DNA of 64,000 bases from positions 30,742,637 to 30,806,636 of the forward strand of contig AP025062.1 of NCBI GenBank assembly GCA_036186865.1, read 5' to 3'. Below, piece after piece: positions 57,918 through 64,000 of the stretch. The stretch is from Eustoma russellianum (taxonomy: Eukaryota > Streptophyta > Magnoliopsida > Gentianales > Gentianaceae). A program made the position numbers and the translations under genes. The stretch's first letter is position 1; each line of letters opens with the position of its first letter. The notes beneath the pieces are model-generated. The model was not told where the DNA came from and made no database searches. It worked only from the letters and a program-made list of their open reading frames with translations.

Positions 57918-58250
57918 TCTTCAACGACAAGCATCATTTCGGCCAATTGAGGACTCTATTAGTTTCGTTCATTTCTACACATTTGTACATTTTCTGTTCT
58001 TCACCGTCCATTCATATAAATATGTACACTTTTTTCTTCGTCAAGGTTTTATCCACAAAGGTGGTTTTACTTGACAAGGTTTTAATGCGGCATATCGTAT
58101 ATGATTGGCGGTTGCGCATGCTAGTATGCTTCATTCGTTCTTCTCTTATGATGACACTAGCTTTCGCTTTTATGATGTAATATGGTTTCCCTCCACCATA
58201 AGAGAGGATTTTTAATAAAATCGCTTTAAATAAAAAAAATTCTTGTTTTC
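57918..58250 (+). other. Non-coding segment right of copia H, possible copia 3'-end remnant
   Basis: I see no convincing gene. CTTGACAAGGTTTTAATG near 58070 resembles a motif often found downstream of RNase H in plant copia elements; this is a weak match from memory. An A-rich stretch lies at 58216-58235. The open frame running into it from the H LTR is chance. Confidence 0.3.
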
Positions 58251-59224
58251 ATACCCGTGCATTACTAATGATTCTTGTCTTCATAACTTTGTCTTGTAGG
58301 AGACCTGATGGTGTGAAAAGGATGATGATATCTTAAAGAGAATGTTTTCCTCAAGAGGATGTTATCCTAAAGAGAATGTTTGTCCTAGGAAATATTTGTA
58401 CCAAGGAATGTTTGTCTTAATGAATGTTTGTCATAATCCCTTCACCAACAACTACATGGTTTGAAAGGCTACTTAAAGATCAGCTTCCCAACAAGATGAG
58501 GACAAGCATATCTACACTACAAGACTTAAAGGGGGCGGCACAATGAGACAAAGATGAAGCAAATTTGAACTCAAATTCAAAGTCCACTCAAAATCAAATT
58601 TCAGCCAACTTTTTGAAGTCATATCCATGCTTATCTCAACTTTCGAATTTGAATCACAAGCATCTCCGAAACTCGACTGAATGGGCATAAACAAGAATCA
58701 AGATAACCACTCCAAAATAGAAGACAATATAATTAGATTTTATAAGTTTAACTTTAGTTCAAATTATAGCTTGTTTTTTTTTCAAACTTTTGATAGACTT
58801 TTAAGATCGAGTTTAATGATTTTAGGACTCTTATTAGCTAGGAAAAATCAGCATAAGAAGGCCCAAGGCTGGCTGATTTTTACACACCATTCATTCAATC
58901 AAAATTAAACTTTGTTTTTCTCTCCAAGTTGCGAGACTTTGTTTTCTTGATTTTGCATCAAAAATCAAGGTTAATAACTCTCAAATATGAGCAATTTGAG
59001 GGTGTTTTCCAAGGTTGAGAGTGCCATCTAGGAGGGCCTATTGAAGGTTTGCCTATCAACGTACTTGAAGTTTGTGGTGATTGCTCAAGCCAACAACTTT
59101 CTACGCAACGGAAGCAATGAGAAGATCACTTCTTTGTGCCTACACCATTGTGAGAGGGACGTTGGAGGTGGTAGAGTTGACCCTTCCATCATGTTCTTGA
59201 ATCAAAGAGACATACACTTGCTGA
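58251..59224 (+). repeat. Decayed LTR-like segment, plus orientation
   Basis: Its first 300 bases are related, in inverted orientation, to about 60430-60890: both hold ATGATGATATCTT and AGGACAAGCATATC. Its last 300 bases resemble the end of the gypsy I LTR (TTGTTTTCTTGATTT, then AATCAAGG, then TTTGTGYCTAMACCAT). I could not fix LTR ends or a target duplication. No supported ORF is present. Confidence 0.45.
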
Positions 59225-59328
59225 TATGAATAGTCAAACGACCCTCAAACGTTCATACAAGTTCTGCACGTCTTAAAGAACTAATATAACATGGTGACAT
59301 GTGTTTGATGCCTCATGGGAGTGGATCA
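59225..59328 (-). repeat. Start of a gypsy 3' LTR (element K, minus), truncated
   Basis: On the minus strand the sequence after the polypurine tract starts TGATCCACTCCCATGAGG. Only about 100 bases remain before the LTR-like segment of opposite orientation. Confidence 0.45.
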
Positions 59329-59363
59329 TTCCCTCCCCCTTCGAAATGATTCATCCTCGAATC
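59325..59363 (-). promoter_or_regulatory. Gypsy K polypurine tract
   Basis: The minus strand reads GATTCGAGGATGAATC, then AAGGGGGAGGGAA, then TGAT. It corresponds to the coding/polypurine segment before the 3' LTR of C and E and shows an element of this group on the minus strand. Confidence 0.65.
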
Positions 59364-60300
59364 TTAAACATGCGTAAGGGTTAGGTTACAGGGATGTACA
59401 CAATTGACGACCTCCACCTGGATCAAAGACTAAGACAACAAAGCAATACGGTGAAGATGATATGCAATGAAAGGCATTGTGTATAACAAAGTAGTATGGC
59501 AAAAAGGATGATTTAAAATGTTGTTTTGGATACATCATTAATCTGAATAAACATGGTTACAACAGTAGCAACCAATAACACGTGAAAATACACCATTCAA
59601 CATCTTTAAATCCAAAGTAAGATAGACATCTTCAATGCACAAGATTAGATCCATTTCATAGTTCAGGCATAATATGTCTAACTTATCATCTATACAAATT
59701 TCAGATCTTAGACACTTGAATACAAACATGTAACCACCAGGGTCATACACACATGTGATCCAATGTAAGGTAGATATCAAAGAAATCAGATGCTCAACAT
59801 TATCACAAGTCAATAAGATTTGAAAAACGATGGTATGTTGTGACAACGTTTTCATCATTTGTTTGATCTTTACACACGTATTTAATGACTCTCCTAGACT
59901 GTTATTCAGTTGAAAATTTTGTCTGACTATATACAAGTTATCAATGTAAGCCAAGGAAAATTCACGCAAAGCTTCTGTATTTTCATTCAAAATTAAAGTA
60001 CCATTATAGGAGTTAAGCTCAAAGCCGTTATCCTCAATGGTTAAATTAGTTTTACTCAACTCCTTGCAAGTTTGTACAACTTGTGATTCAAGAACCACAG
60101 CAAGTTGTTCAGATAGTTCAACATCTACATGTAACTCTTCACAAGTGTATGTTGTCTAGTAGAAAGAATTATTATGTGTTTCATCATATACATTAAGTGT
60201 GTCATGCTTATTTACTGTAGGAAAATCATGGACATTAAGATCAACACTTAAAACATGTATATCTTGCTCAATTTCAATTTGTAAATCAAGTTCAATTCTT
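59364..60300 (-). pseudogene. Gypsy K ORF remnant, probably of the E type
   Basis: The open frame 59538-60098 lacks an ATG and extends up to a stop near 60156; more reading frame continues upstream with stops and shifts. The visible part is acidic and Leu/Ile-rich, without enzyme motifs, and ends shortly before a gypsy polypurine tract, the position of the E ORF. A GTGTACATCC word between ORF and tract is also shared with E. I found no clear residue-level alignment, so homology to the E protein is inference. Confidence 0.4.
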
Positions 60301-60429
60301 TAACCTCTATGGTTTTATCACGTGGTTCAACAATTGATTCATGCAAAACCTTAGATTCTTGGCTTGTAATGCAAGGAGAACATATTCACATTCTTTCATG
60401 GTTTTTTCGAATTCAGTACATCTTGTTTG

Positions 60430-60890
60430 CACATCTCTTAGCTTATCATTTCTTGGCCGGTCCTCCAATGGTGGTTGAAGTGATGATATGCTTGTCCTTA
60501 TCTTGTTGAAGAGTTGGTCTCCAAATGGTCTTCCGAACCGTGTGTTTGTTGGGGAAAAGATTAGGACAAATTTCCGTAAGACAAACATTTCCTAGGACAA
60601 ACATTCCCTTAGGACAAACATTCTCTACGACAAACATTCCCTTAGGACAAATATTCCTTGGGACAAACATTCTCTAGGACAAATATTTTCTCTAACAAAC
60701 ATTCTTTAGGACAAATATTCTCTTTGACAAACATTCTCTAGGACCAACATTCTCTTGAACATTCTTCTTTTTCTTTCAAGATATCATCATCCTTTTTGTA
60801 GCCTTGTAGACTCAGTCTTGTAGACTTGAGGTTTCACATGCCTAAACTCTCCCACCTGGAAAAGTTATGAAAACAAGATCATTAGTAGAG
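60430..60890 (-). repeat. Inverted relative of 58251-58540
   Basis: On the minus strand it reads ACTAATGATCTTGTTTTCAT, then GGATGATGATATCTTG, then AACAAGATAAGGACAAGCAT, in the same order as 58251-58540 on the plus strand. The two form a diverged inverted pair separated by about 2 kb. Confidence 0.55.
60575..60760 (+). repeat. Tandem repeat of about 18-21 bases
   Basis: About nine imperfect units of the type TAGGACAAACATTCCCT. Fewer inverted relatives are seen at 58335-58435. The unit variation and lack of spacers mean it is not a CRISPR array. Confidence 0.8.
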
Positions 60891-60904
60891 GAAATATAGA
60901 ACAA

Positions 60905-60937
60905 CTAGAAAAACACACATACACACACACACAAAGT
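60905..60937 (+). repeat. CA-rich microsatellite
   Basis: A run of CACACA units with two interruptions, just before the likely LTR of gypsy I. Confidence 0.75.
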
Positions 60938-60939
60938 AT

Positions 60940-61597
60940 ATTAAGGTTCATTTGTGTTCAATGAGATGAACCGAGTACTCGTTTGGTTCATCTTGTACAT
61001 GCCTAAAGGAGAAGCTTCCAAAATCAAAACCAAGTTGTTTGGCCTTCCTTCTTGTTATAAGGCCAATGACCTCATGATGAGATCCTTGATCCGCATCATC
61101 CAATCAGAATCAAGACCTCAAACCAAGTTGCACAATTACAACACAATTCTAACGAGAAAAAGCTGAATGTTTCTTTTGCTTGCAAGCATAGTTTTCTTCT
61201 ACTTTTGAGCCATTGTTTTTAGAAACTATATTTTAATGTGTAGTTTAGGGTAAATAGGTCTCAAACCCTTTGTAAAATCTCAGCACTTTATATCAAAATT
61301 TCAAACAAGTTTCTCTGAGAAACCTTCGTTGTTTTCTTGATTTCTTCTTAGAATCAAGGCTAGGCTCAATCAAGTCTTAAACAACCTTGTGGGGAGTGCT
61401 CACTAAGAGGGGAAACAACTAGGTGGGAGGCTATTGAATATGTGTTGATCCTTTTAGACGAGTTTGTTCAAAATCGGGCGATTCTTCGTCAAAAATGGAA
61501 GCAAGGGGAGATGTAAGCTCTTTGTGTCTAAACCATCTTGAGGAAGGAGATCCTTGAGAGTTAAAAAAGGATCCAGCCCATACAGGGTCCCGCATCA
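60940..61597 (+). repeat. Gypsy I 5' LTR (3' portion; left end not fixed)
   Basis: The LTR ends GGTCCCGCATCA at 61597, directly before the primer site. The left limit is a guess, because no 3' LTR is in the window for comparison. It has a TTTGTGTCTAAACCATCTTG block also seen in the segment at 59130-59150. Confidence 0.6.
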
Positions 61598-63280
61598 ATT
61601 GGTATCAGAGATCATGTTCCTCTTTAACTGACATATCTATTTTATTTTGAGTCGACTTTCTTTTTTTCCCTCTCTTCTTCTCATCTCTAATGTTATTCGA
61701 TCTATCCTTAAGAAGGCTGAATATATGTGTTAAGTCCTGTTTCATTTTTCTTTATCTTTAAATCCACAAACTACAAAAAATTATGTTCTTATGTTTTTAT
61801 TGCAAAGGCGTGGGCTTGTTTTTACTTTCTTTGTGTCATTAATCAAAAACCAACAAAAACAGTTTGTATTTCCCATTTTTAGCTATAATTCTACACGTCT
61901 TCTTGTTTGTTGTTCATGTTATAAAGCCAGAAAAAAGATTCTGTTTCTCTTTGATTTAAGCCGTGTGCCTCTCTTAAGTTGTAAAGTTGTTAAATCTGTT
62001 TAAAGTTAAAAGCTTACCGTACAATTTGGAGAAATAAAGTTGGTGGACAAATGCTTAACATCTCATTTGGAGTACTATTGGTCCATTAAGATGTGACAAA
62101 AAAACCTTGGAACTGAAAAGAATTATACGGTTATGGGTTAATACAAGATGCTTCAAGGATGGCTGAACCTTTGACATAACTTGATGTTGTAAGGTCAGAG
62201 GACTATTGGACAATTAAGATGTGACAAAAAAAACCTTGGAACTAAAAGGATTTATACGGTTAATACAACATGCTTCAGCGTTCGGTGAACATGTACAGTT
62301 ACTTTGGATTGGATTTCAATTGCCTAAATGCTTTTCTTGGACTTTAAGTTCATACTTAGAGTTCATTTCAGCTATACTTATATTGCAGTCCATTTGCTTA
62401 TATTGCTACCAAAGTCTTTACTACATTCTTGTTGTATTCGAAGCTCTTAGCTTGCTTTAAAGACTTTTGTATATTTACTTGCTTGTTTGATTGAACTTAG
62501 TGGCATACCTTGTGTTCAGATTTTCTTAGCCATTTTTTTCATCAAGTAAAAGCTATACTTTGTTCATATTGAACAAAGCTAGGCTAAGCTACCTTTTCCA
62601 AGTTCATATCCTACAAAAAAGAGGCAAAACAGCTTCTATACACATATGGCCTTGTACCGATTCTAAGCAAAAAAAAAGAACATTAGTTTGAAAAGCCAAA
62701 CTCACTCCAAAGTTCAAAAGAAGGAAAAAGGTGTACAAAGAGAAAACTTGCAAACAAAACCGTAACAAATGCAAGGAAAGAAACGTTTCTTATTTACAAA
62801 GAACAAAAGGCAAACAGATCCTAAAAGAACCTTGAACACTTGTTCGCTTCTACTTTCATTCATTCTTGCATTTGAGTTGCATAACGCTTAAGGTGAGTTA
62901 AGGATTGCCCAGAGCAGCCCCTTAGCTTTTCTTGACTCAGCCTTTGACATCAATTTCGGTTTCTACCTTCTTAGATTCCTAGAATAAGTACAAGATTGAT
63001 GTTTAACATATTTAGATTTGTTGCTATTTGGAGTAAAGGAGTTGCAAGTTGAAATCTAAAGTTTGGTGTGCAAGATTTCAGATTTTGAGAGTTTTGTTCA
63101 CTTGGTTGTCGTTTTGGTTTTTCCTAGCTTTAGATTGTCAAGAAAACACAAGGAATCGAGTGACCACAAAAAAAAGAGAGGGAGAACAGACACTGTTTTT
63201 GTTTAACTAACATAATAGCCCTCTTTTGTCTTTGTATTCGTTTTCTTTTTCTTTGTTTGCTTATTCATTTTAGATCACAA
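61598..63280 (+). promoter_or_regulatory. Gypsy I primer-binding site and leader
   Basis: TGGTATCAGAG at 61600-61610 matches initiator-Met tRNA (the next base differs). The 1.7 kb leader has no credible ORF. It holds a direct duplication of about 70 bases (AAGATGTGACAAAAAAACC type) near 62088-62150 and 62216-62275. Confidence 0.7.
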
Positions 63281-63748
63281 TGGAAAGAACACTACAAACA
63301 ACATCCAGTCAACCATTGGAGGAGGAAAGAATGAACCAAGCATGGCGCCAATTGTGCACATGTTTAAGAAGATAATGAATGATAATGAAATGTTGAGAAG
63401 TGATGTTGAAGATCTTAAAAAGCAATAGACTGATCAACCCACCAAAGGGGAGAGTTCAAACCAATGTAGGAGAGAACATTCTGAAAGACAAGAGATGTAT
63501 AGGCAGGTACCCACTGAACCTAGAAGAGGAAACCGTTCTAATGTACATTTTAGACCCTATGAAGAAGAACCTACCTATGACTACCCTGAATACATTGAAG
63601 AACCCTACCATACCCCTCAAAACCAGACCTAGACCTAACCAACAAGAAGTGGAATTCCTTGAGACTAAAATGAACATTCCCATATTCTATGGTAGAAGTG
63701 ACCCTGAAGCCTATCGGGAGTGGGAGAAAAAGGTTGACCTCATCTATG
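63281..63748 (+). pseudogene. gag: Gypsy I gag fragment, broken
   Basis: Pieces in different frames match the N-terminal part of gypsy Gag: MLRSDVEDLKKQ corresponds to LMRSDIEDNKQR of C, and KMNIPIFYGRSDPEAYREWE to KLTIPPFHGKSDPETYLQWE. A frame change lies between the apparent ATG (63281) and 63345, a stop at 63426-63428, and another frame change near 63615-63625. The sequence ends at the insertion of copia J in the VDLIY segment. It is non-functional. Confidence 0.8.
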
Positions 63749-64000
63749 TGTTGTGATATATCATGTTTGAATGATTGCAAAATGCATATGTGAGCATGTA
63801 TATGTGTGTAACGTTTAAAGTATAATGTGCAAGACATGAACTTATGAGCTAAATGTGAAATTGATTGAATGAATCAAGATTGAACAAGTTTGATTAAGAT
63901 CATGAGATTGAATGAGCTAAATGTGAAATTGATTGAATCAAGATTGAACAAGTTTGATTAAGATCATGAGATTGAACTTGGCCAATTCAATCACATGTCT
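63749..64000 (+). repeat. Copia J LTR, first 252 bases, plus orientation
   Basis: It starts TGTTGTGATATATCATG, which is the copia A/B/H LTR in the opposite orientation. It is clearly diverged: the block of ACACATATGC-type units is shortened, and a unit of about 65 bases (GAGCTAAATGTGAAATTG onward) is duplicated near 63846-63975. It is cut by the window end, and no coding part is visible. Confidence 0.85.

Noticed and set aside
58681..59229. Small plus-strand ORFs as possible host genes between copia H and gypsy I
   Set aside because: They are short, without domains or codon structure, and lie in LTR-like sequence.
60575..60760. Regular short repeats that could suggest a CRISPR array
   Set aside because: Units are contiguous and imperfect, without unique spacers, in a plant retrotransposon context.

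Overview
The window is a dense nest of plant LTR retrotransposons. I see no convincing host gene, tRNA, rRNA or CRISPR array. The organism is a flowering plant, probably a dicot: all coding sequence is of plant Ty1/copia Sirevirus type or plant Ty3/gypsy chromovirus (CRM-like) type, every readable primer-binding site matches the initiator-Met tRNA (TGGTATCAGAG), and the DNA is AT-rich. I cannot name the species. The CRM-like elements and the insertion-within-insertion layout would fit centromeric or pericentromeric heterochromatin; that is inference.

Elements are lettered here. Left to middle: copia A (1-9737, minus strand, left LTR cut by the window edge) sits in the reverse transcriptase of gypsy F (9738-11623, minus). 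Gypsy D (minus) sits in the gag of F. D is split into 11624-11700, 17384-19144 and 39997-43233. Gypsy E (11701-17378, plus) sits in D's 3' LTR. Gypsy C (19145-39991, plus, complete) sits in D's integrase. Copia B (20215-31787, minus, complete) sits in the 5' LTR of C. Gypsy G (43234-46391, plus, same family as E) sits in D's gag. Copia H (46392-57917, minus, complete) sits in the leader of G. Five-base target duplications support B (GAACT), C (AGAAA) and E (GGTAT/GCTAT, one mismatch). LTR differences counted by eye agree with the nesting: E 11 in 1214, C 3 in 1300, B 2 in 2865, H 1 in 2824.

At the right edge of H the nest stops: H has no target duplication, and the expected remainders of G, D and F do not follow. 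From 57918 to 61597 there are decayed gypsy-related pieces, including two related segments in inverted orientation and a 20-base tandem repeat. Gypsy I (LTR end at 61597, plus, broken gag) follows and is interrupted at 63749 by copia J, which faces the opposite way to A, B and H.

How they work together: C encodes a full Gag-protease-RT-RNaseH-integrase polyprotein whose last 64 residues lie inside its 3' LTR. E and G belong to a non-autonomous family with similar ends, priming site and polypurine tract but no enzymes. E instead carries one 431-residue ORF with a Gag-like N-terminus, a long acidic middle and a hydrophobic C-terminus. Its LTR still holds the last codons of the C/D polyprotein, so it looks like a derivative mobilised by C/D-type partners. 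This E/G family, with a possible relative at 59.3-60.3 kb, is the most unusual thing in the window.
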